Made by a program: the position numbers and the translations under genes
Shown here: positions 24,168 through 34,065 of the stretch, in pieces
Position numbering within the stretch: the stretch's first letter is position 1
How the letters are laid out: each line of letters opens with the position of its first letter
Source: Denitrobaculum tricleocarpae
Lineage (GTDB): Bacteria; Pseudomonadota; Alphaproteobacteria; Kiloniellales; Kiloniellaceae
Direction of reading: 5' to 3'
NCBI RefSeq assembly: GCF_007004665.1
Contig: NZ_ML660061.1
Location: forward strand, 1-64,000
Length of the DNA stretch: 64,000 bases
Notes under the pieces: model-generated
Databases searched by the model: none
Told to the model about the DNA's origin: nothing
The model's input: the letters and a program-made list of their open reading frames with translations, nothing else

Positions 24168-27134
24168 TTAGACCCAACGCGACCACCACCCGCGGCGTTT
24201 TTCACCTTCTTCACCGGCCTGGCCGTCTTCGCCGCCTTGGGCACCAGAGGTTTCTTGCACGGGTTCGGAAATCGCCGCGGTTACGGGCTCCGGCGACGCA
24301 GGTTCCCGCACGGCAGTGTCCTGAGCGACCAGCTCAGCGGGCTCAGCCGGCCGCGGCTCAGCAGCCATAGTCTCTTCCGATACTGCATCTTCGGTCGCTT
24401 TCGCGGCCGCCGGCTTTCGAGTCCGGCTACGCGGTGTTTTGGCCGTTGCCGAACGGCTTCGGGTTGCCCGCTTCTTCGGCGCTTCTTCGGTTTTGGGTTC
24501 TTCTGCTTTTGGTTCTTCTGGGGCCACCTCATCTGCAGATGCCGACGGGTCCGCCGGCTTCGCCTCGGCAGGTTTTTCCGGTGCCGCTTTATCGCTGTCG
24601 CTGCTTTTCTTGGCGCGGCTGCGGCGGCGTTTAGGTTTCGGGGTTTCCTCGGCCGGGGCTTCCTCGGAGGCATCAGCGGCTGCTGCATCTGAACCCGCGC
24701 TTTCAGATGACACCACGGCTTCAGGTGACACCACGGCTTCAGGTGACGCGGCCGTTTCTACGGGGGCGCCGGCCGCTTCGTCTTCAGAGCTTCCGGAGGC
24801 AGCAATCGCGCCGTCCTGCCCGGTTTCTTCTTCTGACGAGGCATCGCCCTCAAGCGTCTCGCCGTCTTCGTTTTCCTTGCGGCGGGAGCGTCTGCGGCCA
24901 CCCCGCTTTCCGCGACGGCGGCGTTTGCGTGCCTTGGTTTCCTCGTCGTCGCCTTCGCCGTTTTCGTCCCGCGCGGCATCTTCGGCAGAGACCGCATCGT
25001 TCTCCTCGCCTTCAACGACGGAGGTTTCCTCCGCAGGTGAAGCCACGGTCTCGTCATCGCGTTTCCGGCGGCGGCGGCGGCGTGAGCGTTTTCGCTCGCT
25101 TCCGGCCTCTTCAGAGCTTTCGACGCTTTCGTCTTGCAGGTCTTCGTCATCGCGTGATCTTGAAGCCTGACGGTCTCTGTTGCGATCACGCGAGCGTTCG
25201 GATGAACGTTCCGCAGGCCGTTCGGCCCGATGATCGCTGGTACGCTCGCCCGCTTCGCCAACCCGCTCAAGACTGTAGTCGGGCGCAGTCAGGCTATTGT
25301 CAGCGGCAATCTCGATCGAGAAACCGTAGCGTTCTTCGATGTTGAACAGGAGCGCGCGCTTCTGATTGAGCATGTAGAGCGCGACAGCGGTCGGAACCTT
25401 GATCAGGAGGCTTCCGCCCGCACGGCGTATGCCTTCCTCTTCAACCGCACGCAAAACATGCAGGGCGGTCGATTCGGTGGTCCGGACCGTGCCCACTCCC
25501 TGGCAGGTTGGACAGATCAGGGTCGAATTCTCGACCAGGCTTGGACGCAGGCGCTGACGCGACATCTCCAGCAGGCCAAAGGGGCTGATCCGGCCAAGCT
25601 GGATTCTGGCCCGGTCGTTCTTCATGGCTTCTTTCAGCCTGCGCTCGACCTCGCGGTTATGGCGCGACTCTTCCATGTCGATAAAGTCGATCACGACCAG
25701 ACCGGCGAGATCGCGCAGACGGACCTGCCGAGCGACTTCGTCTGCCGCTTCGAGGTTGGTCTTGAGTGCGGTTTCCTCGATGTGTCGCTCACGCGTCGCT
25801 TTGCCCGAGTTAACATCGACCGCAACCAGCGCTTCCGTTGGGTTGATGACGATGTAACCGCCTGATTTCAGCTGAACCGTGGGATTGTGGATGGCGTCAA
25901 GCTGGCCCTCGACTTTGTAGCGATGGAACAGCGGAATCGCGGGATCCTTGTAAAGCTGAACCTTCTTGGCGTGGCTCGGCATCAGGGTCCGCATGAAGCT
26001 TTTCGCGGCCTTGTAGCTGTTTTCGCCTTCGACCAGAACGTCTTCCATATCGCGGGAATAGAGATCCCGGATCGCCCGTTTGATCAGGTTCGCTTCTTCA
26101 TGGATCAGGGCGGGCGCGCTGGACCGCAGCGTGAGCTCCCGGATTTCATTCCAAAGCCGCATCAGATATTCGTAGTCGCGGCGAATCTCGGTTTTGTTGC
26201 GCTGGCTTCCCGCTGTACGCACGATCACCGCGATGCCCTCAGGGATCTTGAGTTCGCCCAGGATCTCCTTCAAGCGGCGGCGGTCACCGGCATTGCTGAT
26301 CTTGCGGCTGATCCCGCCGCCCTTGTTGGTGTTGGGCATCAGAACGCAATAGCGCCCGGCCAGGGATAGGTAGGTCGTTAGCGCCGCACCCTTGTTGCCG
26401 CGTTCTTCCTTGGAAACCTGCACCAGAATGACCTGGCGGCGTTTGATGACTTCCTGGATTTTGTATTTGCGGAGCAGTTTTGCCCGGCTGCGCTGCACGA
26501 TCTCGTCGTCGTCATCTTCGCTCAGGGTATCGACGCTGGATTCGCCTTCGATCTCCTCGACGGTGTCATCCTGCTCGACCTCCGCAGCGTCGTTCTCGCC
26601 ACTGTCAGCTTCGGTGGCTTCGTCAGCGGAGCCGTCTGAAGCTTCCTGATCAGCGGTCTCGGACTCTGCTACCGTTTCGGGCTGGGTGTCGTCGGAACCG
26701 GCAGTTTCCTGATCTGTTGGCTCAAGCCCGGGGCCGTCCCCGTCGGAAGCCCCTGCGTCACCGGCCTGATCTTCGCCTGCCGGGCTTTCGTCATCGGGGT
26801 CATCCGAACCATCAACCTGCTCATCGCCCGTGCGAACGGAGGATTTGAGGGCTTTCTCCTCAGCCAGCAAAGCCTCGCGGTCGGCGATGGGGATCCGATA
26901 GTAGTCGGGATGGATTTCACTGAACGGCAGGAAACCGTGGCGATTGCCGCCATATTCTACGAAAGCCGCCTGAAGCGAAGGTTCTACCCGCGTGATCTTT
27001 GCGAGGTAGATATTTCCTTTGAGCTGCTTTTTAGAGACTGTTTCGTAATCGAACTCTTCGAGACGAGAACCATTGTGAACCACCACCCGCGTCTCTTCCG
27101 GGTGGGTGGCATCGATTAACATACGCTTTGCCAT
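24168..27134 (-). CDS. rne: Ribonuclease E
   Basis: This is a 988-residue endoribonuclease and degradosome scaffold. The N-terminus (MAKRMLIDATHPEETRV) leads into an S1 domain that is split by an acidic insertion of about 110 residues (roughly 98-208), a layout found in alphaproteobacterial RNase E. The DNase-like site follows, with VAVDVNSGKAT and VVIDFIDMEE supplying the metal-binding aspartates, and the zinc-link CPTCQGVG. From about residue 640 the chain is disordered and alternates Arg-rich blocks (RSRRRRRRKR, ARKRRRRGKRGGRRRSRRK) with Glu/Ala-rich stretches. It ends GWWSRWV, as many alphaproteobacterial homologues do. Confidence 0.96.
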   Translation of the reverse strand: MAKRMLIDATHPEETRVVVHNGSRLEEFDYETVSKKQLKGNIYLAKITRVEPSLQAAFVEYGGNRHGFLPFSEIHPDYYRIPIADREALLAEEKALKSSVRTGDEQVDGSDDPDDESPAGEDQAGDAGASDGDGPGLEPTDQETAGSDDTQPETVAESETADQEASDGSADEATEADSGENDAAEVEQDDTVEEIEGESSVDTLSEDDDDEIVQRSRAKLLRKYKIQEVIKRRQVILVQVSKEERGNKGAALTTYLSLAGRYCVLMPNTNKGGGISRKISNAGDRRRLKEILGELKIPEGIAVIVRTAGSQRNKTEIRRDYEYLMRLWNEIRELTLRSSAPALIHEEANLIKRAIRDLYSRDMEDVLVEGENSYKAAKSFMRTLMPSHAKKVQLYKDPAIPLFHRYKVEGQLDAIHNPTVQLKSGGYIVINPTEALVAVDVNSGKATRERHIEETALKTNLEAADEVARQVRLRDLAGLVVIDFIDMEESRHNREVERRLKEAMKNDRARIQLGRISPFGLLEMSRQRLRPSLVENSTLICPTCQGVGTVRTTESTALHVLRAVEEEGIRRAGGSLLIKVPTAVALYMLNQKRALLFNIEERYGFSIEIAADNSLTAPDYSLERVGEAGERTSDHRAERPAERSSERSRDRNRDRQASRSRDDEDLQDESVESSEEAGSERKRSRRRRRRKRDDETVASPAEETSVVEGEENDAVSAEDAARDENGEGDDEETKARKRRRRGKRGGRRRSRRKENEDGETLEGDASSEEETGQDGAIAASGSSEDEAAGAPVETAASPEAVVSPEAVVSSESAGSDAAAADASEEAPAEETPKPKRRRSRAKKSSDSDKAAPEKPAEAKPADPSASADEVAPEEPKAEEPKTEEAPKKRATRSRSATAKTPRSRTRKPAAAKATEDAVSEETMAAEPRPAEPAELVAQDTAVREPASPEPVTAAISEPVQETSGAQGGEDGQAGEEGEKRRGWWSRWV

Positions 27135-27825
27135 TAATTGGAAACTCCAACGCGCATCCTACGCCGGCCGCAGCTATGGCGGGGCGGGGCGCGTAAATCT
27201 GTAGTGGTTGGTTACAAACCATCCAAGGGTCTCACGATATTGCGTTCAAACGCGGCCGTCGGCGGCGGAGAACGCTTGCCTTTGTCTGCGCGCAAGGCGC
27301 GCAAACACTGAATTTTGTGCGAAGCGGGCCGATTCTGCTTAAGCTTCGCTGGTCGTTGTCGCTGTTCTTTACTCTCGGCACTTCCGCGTCCGGTGATGAC
27401 GGCCATTCCTTCCCGCTGTTGGGACCCGTCTTGGGTGTTAAGGTGCCGTGCCGTCAGTCCGTCGAGGATAACCGTTCCGACGCCGATCCCATAGGAGCGC
27501 GGCATCTTTTGTGGTTAAGAACGTTCCGTGTGCAGAGTAACAGTACTGCCCTGTATGTGTCACACCCTAATTTTTCGTTATTTTTTCGGCGGATACCTGG
27601 CGTGTCTTGACCAGAGTCGCGACAGTCTCCGGACCTCGGTTCTCAGTTGGGGCAGACCCGTCCGTCGTTGAGAGCGATCTCGGCGCAAGGCCGGGAGCTG
27701 CTTCTGCGAAGCCGCGATTCCTGACGTTTTTTCTGGTTGCAATCCCGTGAATCGGATACATCTCGTGAGAATGCTGCCGCTTGAACCAGCCTTTGCTACC
27801 CGATTCGGACCATGAGATTCGGCCC
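27135..27825. promoter_or_regulatory. Long divergent leader region of rne and amiC
   Basis: These 691 bases lie between the divergent rne and amiC genes and hold no convincing gene. A 97-codon reading frame on the minus strand (27212-27505) has no family resemblance. RNase E genes often have long 5' untranslated leaders that the enzyme itself cleaves to autoregulate, so much of this may be rne leader RNA. I found no tRNA, riboswitch or strong promoter that I could name. Confidence 0.4.
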
Positions 27826-29028
27826 ATGAAACGTCTAGTCCTGATTTTGGCGGTCATGCTGCTTGGAGCCCATGAGGCGGCGGCCAAGCCTGCCGTTTTG
27901 GATATTCGTGTCGGCCAGCACCCGGATAAGACGCGACTCGTTCTCGAATTGTCCGAAGCCCCGAACTACCGCGTGTTCCTGCTGCCGAACCCCTTTCGGG
28001 TGGTCATCGACCTGCCCGAACTCGATTGGTCGGTGCCCGAGAGCAAAATTCCGGAGGGCGCCGGCGCCATCAACGCCTTGCGGTTCGGGCTTTTTGCGCC
28101 GGGGACCAGCCGCGTGGTCCTGGACCTTAAGCAACCGGTCCTGGTCAAAAGCGCCTTTGTTCTGCCCCCCAAGGACGGACGTCCGCACCGATTTGTGGTC
28201 GACATCGAACCCGTCACCCTCGCGGCTTTCAATGCGGCCCCTGCGGAGCGTCTTGGCGCCTCTTCGGAAAAACCTCTCCGGACCACACAAACGGCAGCCG
28301 CGGCTACGGTGCAACCCAAGCCGGCGGGCGACCGGCGGCCGACCATCGTAATTGACGCCGGCCATGGCGGCGTAGACCCTGGTGCTACGGGTGTCAGTGG
28401 GCTGCTGGAGAAAGACCTGGCTCTGGAGTATGCCAAGGAATTGAAGAGTCAATTGGAGGCAACCGGACGGTTTCGCGTGGTTTTGACCCGGGACCGGGAT
28501 GTATTTCTGGCGTTGCGCGATCGGATCAAGATCGCGCACCAGGCAAACGGCGATCTCTTCGTGTCGCTGCATGCGAACAACCATAAATCCAGAAAGATCA
28601 AAGGTTTTTCGGTTTATACACTGTCTGAGAAATCGTCCGATGCCGAGGCCAGGAGTCTCGCGGCCAAAGAGAACAAGGCGGATATCATCGCCGGTTTCGA
28701 TCTTTCCGAGCAAACCGAAGTGGTGCGCGATATCCTGATCGATCTGGCGCAGCGCGAGTCGAAAAACCAGGGGAATCAGTTTGCCGCGGATGTGGTTGAT
28801 GAGGTGGGCCAGGTCGCGAACCTGCTCGGAAACCCGCACCGCTACGCCGGATTCGCGGTTTTGAAGTCGCCCACAATTCCTTCGGTGCTGATTGAAATCG
28901 GCTATCTTTCGAACCGGGCAGAGGAGAAACGGTTGCGCGATAAGGGCTACCGCAAGAAGCTGATGTCCGCACTATCGCGATCGATCGGTAACTATTTTCA
29001 GCAAAATCAGACTTTTAATCGTTACTGA
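27826..29028 (+). CDS. amiC: N-acetylmuramoyl-L-alanine amidase (AmiC type)
   Basis: This 400-residue periplasmic enzyme removes stem peptides from peptidoglycan at division. It has a signal peptide (MKRLVLILAVMLLGAHEAAA), an AMIN domain (about residues 22-130, LDIRVGQHPDKTRLVLEL) for septal targeting, and the zinc-dependent Amidase_3 domain from about residue 170. There IDAGHGGVDPGA, the VSLHANNHK histidine and the late SVLIEIGYLSNR glutamate are in place. The start at ATG 27826 fits the signal peptide; a TTG 15 codons upstream is possible. It precedes a class A PBP and prfB, an order common in alphaproteobacteria. Confidence 0.94.
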   Translation: MKRLVLILAVMLLGAHEAAAKPAVLDIRVGQHPDKTRLVLELSEAPNYRVFLLPNPFRVVIDLPELDWSVPESKIPEGAGAINALRFGLFAPGTSRVVLDLKQPVLVKSAFVLPPKDGRPHRFVVDIEPVTLAAFNAAPAERLGASSEKPLRTTQTAAAATVQPKPAGDRRPTIVIDAGHGGVDPGATGVSGLLEKDLALEYAKELKSQLEATGRFRVVLTRDRDVFLALRDRIKIAHQANGDLFVSLHANNHKSRKIKGFSVYTLSEKSSDAEARSLAAKENKADIIAGFDLSEQTEVVRDILIDLAQRESKNQGNQFAADVVDEVGQVANLLGNPHRYAGFAVLKSPTIPSVLIEIGYLSNRAEEKRLRDKGYRKKLMSALSRSIGNYFQQNQTFNRY

Positions 29029-29090
29029 ACGACCCAATATCCAGGGTGTGAGGAAAAGTTCAGGAACCCTCTCGCGCATTGATTTGTTAG

Positions 29091-29168
29091 TCTGTTAACA
29101 GATCGGGGTGGGAAGCGTGGCACTGATCATTTGTTAGGTATTATTGCGTATGTTTTGAAAGCATACGC
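29091..29168. repeat. Palindrome and hairpin between amiC and the PBP gene
   Basis: In the 261-base gap TCTGTTAACAGA (29091-29102) is a perfect palindrome. GCGTATG (29146-29152) pairs with CATACGC (29162-29168) around a nine-base loop. Neither is followed by a T-run. They may be a regulator site and an RNA hairpin before the PBP gene; no function was recognised. Confidence 0.45.
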
Positions 29169-29289
29169 CAGCTTATGATAATGACAGGATGTTGCGCGGT
29201 CTTTCGGCGTTTATTTAACGGAACGGGCATCGCTCGCCGGTAAACGACAGCCTGCTTTACCAAACCCGGCTGCAGAGCGAACGGAGAAT

Positions 29290-31740
29290 ATGCTTAGGTT
29301 TTTTGTCTTCAGTCTGGGCTTCCTGGTTTTTGTGGGCCTGGCGGCTGTGGTCGGCGGATTTTACGCGCTGCACCACTACGGCCGCGGCTTGCCGGATTAC
29401 AAACAGCTTGCGGACTATGAACCGCCGATGGTGACCCGCATTCACGCGGGCGATGGACGTCTGATGAGCGAATACGCCATCGAGAGGCGTGTCTACGTTC
29501 CCATTCAGGCGATTCCAAAGCGTGTCGTGAATAGTTTTCTCTCGGCGGAAGACAAGAATTTCTACGAGCATCCCGGGGTCGACTTCGTCTCACTGCTTCG
29601 CGCGGTCGTGACGAACGTCGCGAATATCGGCCAGGGACGGCGTCTGGTTGGTGCTTCGACCATCACGCAGCAGGTGGCGAAGAATTTCCTCCTGACCAAC
29701 GAGGTTTCCTACGAGCGCAAGATCAAGGAGGCGTTGCTTGCCTTCCGGATCGAGCGCACCTTTTCCAAAGACCGTATCCTCGATCTCTATCTCAACGAGA
29801 TTTATCTGGGGGGCGGCTCGTACGGTGTTGCAGCAGCGGCCCTGAACTACTTCAACAAGCCGCTCGATCAGTTGACGATTGCCGAGGCGGCTTATCTGGC
29901 TGCCTTGCCCAAGGCGCCGAACAACTATCACCCTGTCCGTAAACATGCAGCCGCAGTCGCCCGGCGGAACTGGGTGCTCCGGCGGCTGCTTGAAGACGGC
30001 AAGATCACACCTGAAGAGGCCGAAACCGCGCGGAACTCTCCACTTGAGGTCCGGCGGCGGGATGTTACCGAGGTCGTCGATGCCGACTTCTTCAGCGAGG
30101 AAGTCCGGCGTGAACTGGTTGAGCTCTACGGCAATGACAAGCTCTATGAAGGCGGCCTGTCGGTTCGCACCACCCTGGATCCACGGCTCCAGCGGATTGC
30201 CGATCTGACCCTCCGCAACGGGCTGCTGGCCTACGACCGGCGACATGGCTGGCGCGGTCCGGTGGCACAGCTGGACATGGAAAGCGGCGACTGGCAAGAG
30301 AAGCTGGCGGAGATCAGACTGCCCGCCGGCGCGAAGCCCTGGCGTCTCGCCGCCGTGCTCGAGGTCGGTGCTCAGTCGGCCGCTGTGCAACTGGCGGACG
30401 GCACAGAGGGCACACTGCCGATGAGTGAGCTCGTTTGGGCTCGTAAATGGCTTAAAAATCAGAGGTTTGGCGAGAAACCAAGCAAGCCTTCCGATGTTGT
30501 TGCTGTCGGGGACGTGGTTCTGGTTGAGCCGGTTGAGGCGAATGAAGAGGGTGAGGCCTACGAAGCCGGGACCTTCGCCCTGCGTCAATTGCCCCAGATC
30601 GACGGCGCGCTGGTGGCGCTGGATCCCCACACGGGCCGGGTGTTGGCGATGTCGGGCGGTTTCTCCTTCGAGCAGAGCCAATTCAATCGCGCCACACAAG
30701 CAAAGCGCCAGCCGGGCTCGTCCTTTAAGCCTTTCGTTTATCTGGCCGGACTGGACAGTGGCTACACGCCCGCAACCATCATTCTCGATGCGCCTTTTGT
30801 GATCGACCAGGGGCCGGGCCTCGGAAAATGGAAACCCGGTAACTACACCAAGAAATTCTACGGACCGACCCGCATGCGCGTTGGAATCGAGAAGTCACGA
30901 AATCTGATGACCGTTCGTCTGGCCCAGACCATCGGCATGGAGAGGGTGGCTGACTATTCGCAGCGCTTTGGGATCGATAAGAACCTGCAGCAGGTTCTTT
31001 CCATGTCGTTGGGGGCGGGCGAGACCACGCTGATGCAGATGACAACGGCTTACGCGATGCTGGTCAACGGGGGTAAGCGCATTACGCCCAGCCTGATCGA
31101 TAGGATTCAAGACCGCAACGGGGCGACGATCTACCGTCACGACTTGCGCCTTTGCGAGGACTGCATGACCGACTATCAGTCCGGTGGCGTGATTCCTGAA
31201 CTGGAAGATGAGCGCGAACAGATTGCCGATCCGCGCAGCGCCTATCAGGTCGTTTCCATGCTGCAGGGTGTGGTCGAACGCGGGACCGGTCGCAAGATCA
31301 AAGCGGTGGGCAAGCCGCTTGCCGGTAAGACCGGTACGACCAACGATTATATGGATGCCTGGTTCGTCGGCTTCTCGCCTGATCTGGCTGTCGGAATCTT
31401 TACGGGCTTCGATAATCCCAGGACTCTGGGCCGGAGTGAAGGAGGGTCTGCGGTCGCCGCCCCGATTTTCCGGGATTTCATGGCCGAAGCCCTGAAGGAT
31501 CAGCCTGCGATCCCCTTCCGTATTCCGCCCGGTATACGGATCGTACGCTTGAACGCGGAGACGGGGCAGCTTGCGCGTCCCGGCGACCGGAACGTGATGC
31601 TGGAGGCCTTCAAGCCTGATAACGTGCCCAGCGGACAGCAGGTGCTGATCGACGGCGGTTCGCCTGCTACGGGCGAGACCGGCGGCGGAGCGCTCCCGGT
31701 TCAGCCACGAAATGAAGGCCTTTCGGGCGGACTCTACTGA
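29290..31740 (+). CDS. mrcA: Class A penicillin-binding protein 1A
   Basis: This is an 816-residue bifunctional peptidoglycan synthase anchored by an N-terminal helix (residues 4-28). The glycosyltransferase domain shows SAEDKNFYEHPGVD near residue 80, RRLVGASTITQQVAKN and AFRIERTFSKDRILDLYLNEIYLG. An OB-like insert follows at about 330-430. The transpeptidase domain has the catalytic Ser477 in PGSSFKPF, the SRN triad motif near residue 537, and KTGTT from Lys680. It lies between amiC and prfB, the usual alphaproteobacterial place for PBP1A. A GGAG ribosome site precedes the ATG. Confidence 0.95.
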   Translation: MLRFFVFSLGFLVFVGLAAVVGGFYALHHYGRGLPDYKQLADYEPPMVTRIHAGDGRLMSEYAIERRVYVPIQAIPKRVVNSFLSAEDKNFYEHPGVDFVSLLRAVVTNVANIGQGRRLVGASTITQQVAKNFLLTNEVSYERKIKEALLAFRIERTFSKDRILDLYLNEIYLGGGSYGVAAAALNYFNKPLDQLTIAEAAYLAALPKAPNNYHPVRKHAAAVARRNWVLRRLLEDGKITPEEAETARNSPLEVRRRDVTEVVDADFFSEEVRRELVELYGNDKLYEGGLSVRTTLDPRLQRIADLTLRNGLLAYDRRHGWRGPVAQLDMESGDWQEKLAEIRLPAGAKPWRLAAVLEVGAQSAAVQLADGTEGTLPMSELVWARKWLKNQRFGEKPSKPSDVVAVGDVVLVEPVEANEEGEAYEAGTFALRQLPQIDGALVALDPHTGRVLAMSGGFSFEQSQFNRATQAKRQPGSSFKPFVYLAGLDSGYTPATIILDAPFVIDQGPGLGKWKPGNYTKKFYGPTRMRVGIEKSRNLMTVRLAQTIGMERVADYSQRFGIDKNLQQVLSMSLGAGETTLMQMTTAYAMLVNGGKRITPSLIDRIQDRNGATIYRHDLRLCEDCMTDYQSGGVIPELEDEREQIADPRSAYQVVSMLQGVVERGTGRKIKAVGKPLAGKTGTTNDYMDAWFVGFSPDLAVGIFTGFDNPRTLGRSEGGSAVAAPIFRDFMAEALKDQPAIPFRIPPGIRIVRLNAETGQLARPGDRNVMLEAFKPDNVPSGQQVLIDGGSPATGETGGGALPVQPRNEGLSGGLY

Positions 31741-31931
31741 CGCGTTCGACGTTGGGTTTTAACGCCCCGGCCGAGCCTGGCCCCGGCTGATCCCGGCCCT
31801 GGCTGATCCTAAATGTCGGTCTGTACAGAAGCCTTTGAATTCCGTAAAAGAACAGCAGTAAATCCGGAGTGAGGCCCTTTCTGACGGATGCCGTCGCAAA
31901 GGATCGAACCAATACCCGCACAGGAGGCCGC

Positions 31932-33057
31932 ATGCGCGCCGAAATCCAGGCGGTGGTTGACGACATTACGCAGTCGTTGACCCTGCTGAGGAGGCATCTT
32001 TGACTTGGATGCCGCAACACGACGACTAGACGAACTGAACTCCCTGGCCGAGGATCCCTCGCTTTGGGACGATCCCGACGCCGCGCAGAAAATCATGCGC
32101 GAGCGCACGCAGCTTGAGCAGTCCATCGCCAACTACAAGGAATTCGAACAGGGTGTCGAAGACGGCGTCATGCTGATCGAAATGGGCGAGGCTGAAGAGG
32201 ATGCCGATACGGTCGCGGAGGCAGAATCTTCTCTGATCGCTTTGCGGGACCGGGCGGCCAAGGAACAGCTCGCCTCTTTGCTGTCCGGCGAAGCGGATGC
32301 GAACGACTGCTACCTGCAGGTCAATGCCGGTGCAGGCGGCACCGAAGCCCAGGATTGGGCGGAAATGCTGCTGCGCATGTATGTCCGCTGGGCGGAAGCG
32401 CATGGCTGCAAGGTGGAATGGCTGGACGAGAGCGCCGGCGAAGAAGCCGGGATCAAGTCCGCGACGCTTCAGATCAAAGGCCATAATGCCTATGGCTGGC
32501 TGAAAACCGAATCCGGTGTGCACCGCCTGGTGCGCATCTCGCCGTACGACTCTCAGGCCCGGCGTCACACGTCTTTCTCCAGCGTTTGGGTTTATCCGGT
32601 TGTCGACGATACGATCGAGGTCGAGGTTCTGGATAAGGACCTGCGGGTCGACACCTTCAGGGCATCCGGCGCGGGTGGGCAGCACGTCAACAAGACCGAC
32701 AGTGCCATCCGGATCGTGCACGAACCGACCGGCATCGTCGTGCAGTGTCAGAACGACCGGTCACAGCACAAGAACCGGGCCCAGGCCATGGCGATGCTGA
32801 AGGCCCGGCTCTACGAGCATGAGCTTCAAAAGCGCGAAGAGGCTGCCCAGGCGGAAGCCGACGGCAAAACCGACATCGGTTGGGGGCACCAGATCCGCTC
32901 TTACGTCCTGCAGCCCTATCAGATGGTCAAGGATCTGCGCACCGGCCATGAGACCACCAACTCCGGCGCGGTTCTGGATGGCGATATCGACGGCTTCCTC
33001 GAGGCGTCTCTGGCCAGCAGAATTTCGGGGAGCAACAGCGAGGCGGAAGCCTCGTAA
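31932..33057 (+). CDS. prfB: Peptide chain release factor 2, with programmed +1 frameshift
   Basis: RF2 releases peptides at UGA and UAA stops. The gene starts at ATG 31932 (AGGAGG upstream) and reads 23 codons to an in-frame TGA at 32001. Continuing after a +1 shift gives the rest of the protein, so the full product has about 374 residues. The catalytic GGQ loop is seen in [14 protein letters not shown]. The stop-recognition tripeptide region reads [17 protein letters not shown] where E. coli has SPF. It follows the PBP1A gene after 191 bases of GC-rich sequence with no recognised feature. Confidence 0.95.
31989..32004 (+). promoter_or_regulatory. prfB autoregulatory frameshift site
   Basis: AGGAGG (31989-31994), a three-base spacer, then CTT-TGA-C reproduces the known RF2 frameshift signal: an internal Shine-Dalgarno three bases before a slippery CTT and a TGA stop. 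Low RF2 favours slippage into the +1 frame, high RF2 favours termination, so the protein limits its own synthesis. Confidence 0.95.
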
Positions 33058-33181
33058 GTTGCCGTTGTCCGGCGCCTGAAGCCTCAAGACCATCGCCCGC
33101 TGGTCCAAGATGGCTATGTTCGATAGAATGCGTCCAGGCTGTGGGCGTGAGACCTGCAGTTGCCTAGAGATGGGAGTGGCG

Positions 33182-33784
33182 ATGCGCGAAATCCTCGAGG
33201 GTATTCATTGCTGGTCGCGTTTGTCGCAACCCCATGGCTACGACTTCAACGGCTACTTCCTGACTCTGCCGTCAGGTAACCTCGTCATTGATCCGGTCGA
33301 GCCTGAAGATGGGGATCTCAAGCGCCTGGTCTCTGAGGGCGTTTCAGAGATCCTGCTGACCAACCGCAATCATAGCCGCGCCGCGAACCGTATTCGTGAG
33401 GCGACGAAGGCGAAAACCCTGATCCACGCCGAGGATGCCCGGCATGCCCGTAGCCAAGGCTGCGAGATCGATGGCGAACTGACACCGGGCAGCCGGGTCG
33501 GTCCGCTTCATGTCTTGCCGGCTCCCGGCAAGTCGCCGGGTGAGGTGGTGCTTTACTGGCGCGAGCGGCGGCTGGCCTTTATCGGCGATCTGGTGATCGG
33601 CAATCCTCCAGGGCGTTGTTCGCTTCTGCCGGACGAGAAGATGGACGATCCGGCGCGCTTACGTGCCAGTGTCAAGACCCTGCTGGAGCTCGAGCTCGAT
33701 TGTCTGATCATGGGCGACGGCGTGTCGATCACACAGAATGCCAAACCGGTCCTGCAGGATCTTGTCTCCGGGTTTACCGCCTAG
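33182..33784 (+). CDS. MBL-fold-like protein with degenerate metal motif
   Basis: This protein of about 200 residues has the metallo-beta-lactamase strand pattern (YFLTLPSGNLVIDPVEP, then ILLTNRNHSRAANRI, VYW/RRLAFIGDLVIG, LIMGDG). At the place of the usual THxHxDH the sequence is TNRNHSR, so most first-site metal ligands are missing; LIMGDG stands where a late His motif is usual. The start at ATG 33182 follows GGGAG; starts 12 or 72 bases upstream are possible. It stands alone, 124 bases after prfB. It may be a divergent hydrolase or a non-catalytic relative. Confidence 0.65.
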   Translation: MREILEGIHCWSRLSQPHGYDFNGYFLTLPSGNLVIDPVEPEDGDLKRLVSEGVSEILLTNRNHSRAANRIREATKAKTLIHAEDARHARSQGCEIDGELTPGSRVGPLHVLPAPGKSPGEVVLYWRERRLAFIGDLVIGNPPGRCSLLPDEKMDDPARLRASVKTLLELELDCLIMGDGVSITQNAKPVLQDLVSGFTA

Positions 33785-33928
33785 CTGATTGCGTGACGGG
33801 TCGCTTGCGGCCAGTGCCGTTCTTCGACGTGTGAAACTCACAGATTAAAGGTTTGTGTTTAAAACACTGAATATGGAATTCGAAATTTGGAATCCGTAAT
33901 TTCTGGGACACGATCTTTAGGCTAGTCA

Positions 33929-34010
33929 TGGTGCCCGGTTCATGATGTCGCGGTTCACGATGCCCCAGGTTCAGGATGCCCAGGTTCAGGATGCCCAGGT
34001 TCACGATGCC
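33929..34010. repeat. 15-bp tandem repeat between the MBL-like and HD genes
   Basis: About five units of a 15-base motif (core GATGCCCAGGTTCAG) run head to tail. The conserved GGTTCA recurs at 33937, 33952, 33968, 33983 and 33998, so one step is 16 bases. The two central units are identical and outer ones diverge. It lies in the 281-base gap 33785-34065, which also has a GTGTTT-A-AAACAC palindrome at 33855-33867. On the minus strand it reads as five-residue repeats in an open frame, but without other signs of coding. Confidence 0.8.
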
Positions 34011-34065
34011 TGGTGATGTTTTGATGAAGGGCGCGTATTGAAGAGAGAACACCATGGAGGAAGGT

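Noticed and set aside
27212-27505. 97-codon minus-strand frame upstream of rne
   Set aside because: No motif, no clear ribosome site and atypical composition; more likely part of the rne leader.
33929-34010. Could the repeat be a CRISPR array?
   Set aside because: Units are directly adjacent with no spacers, and no cas gene is present.
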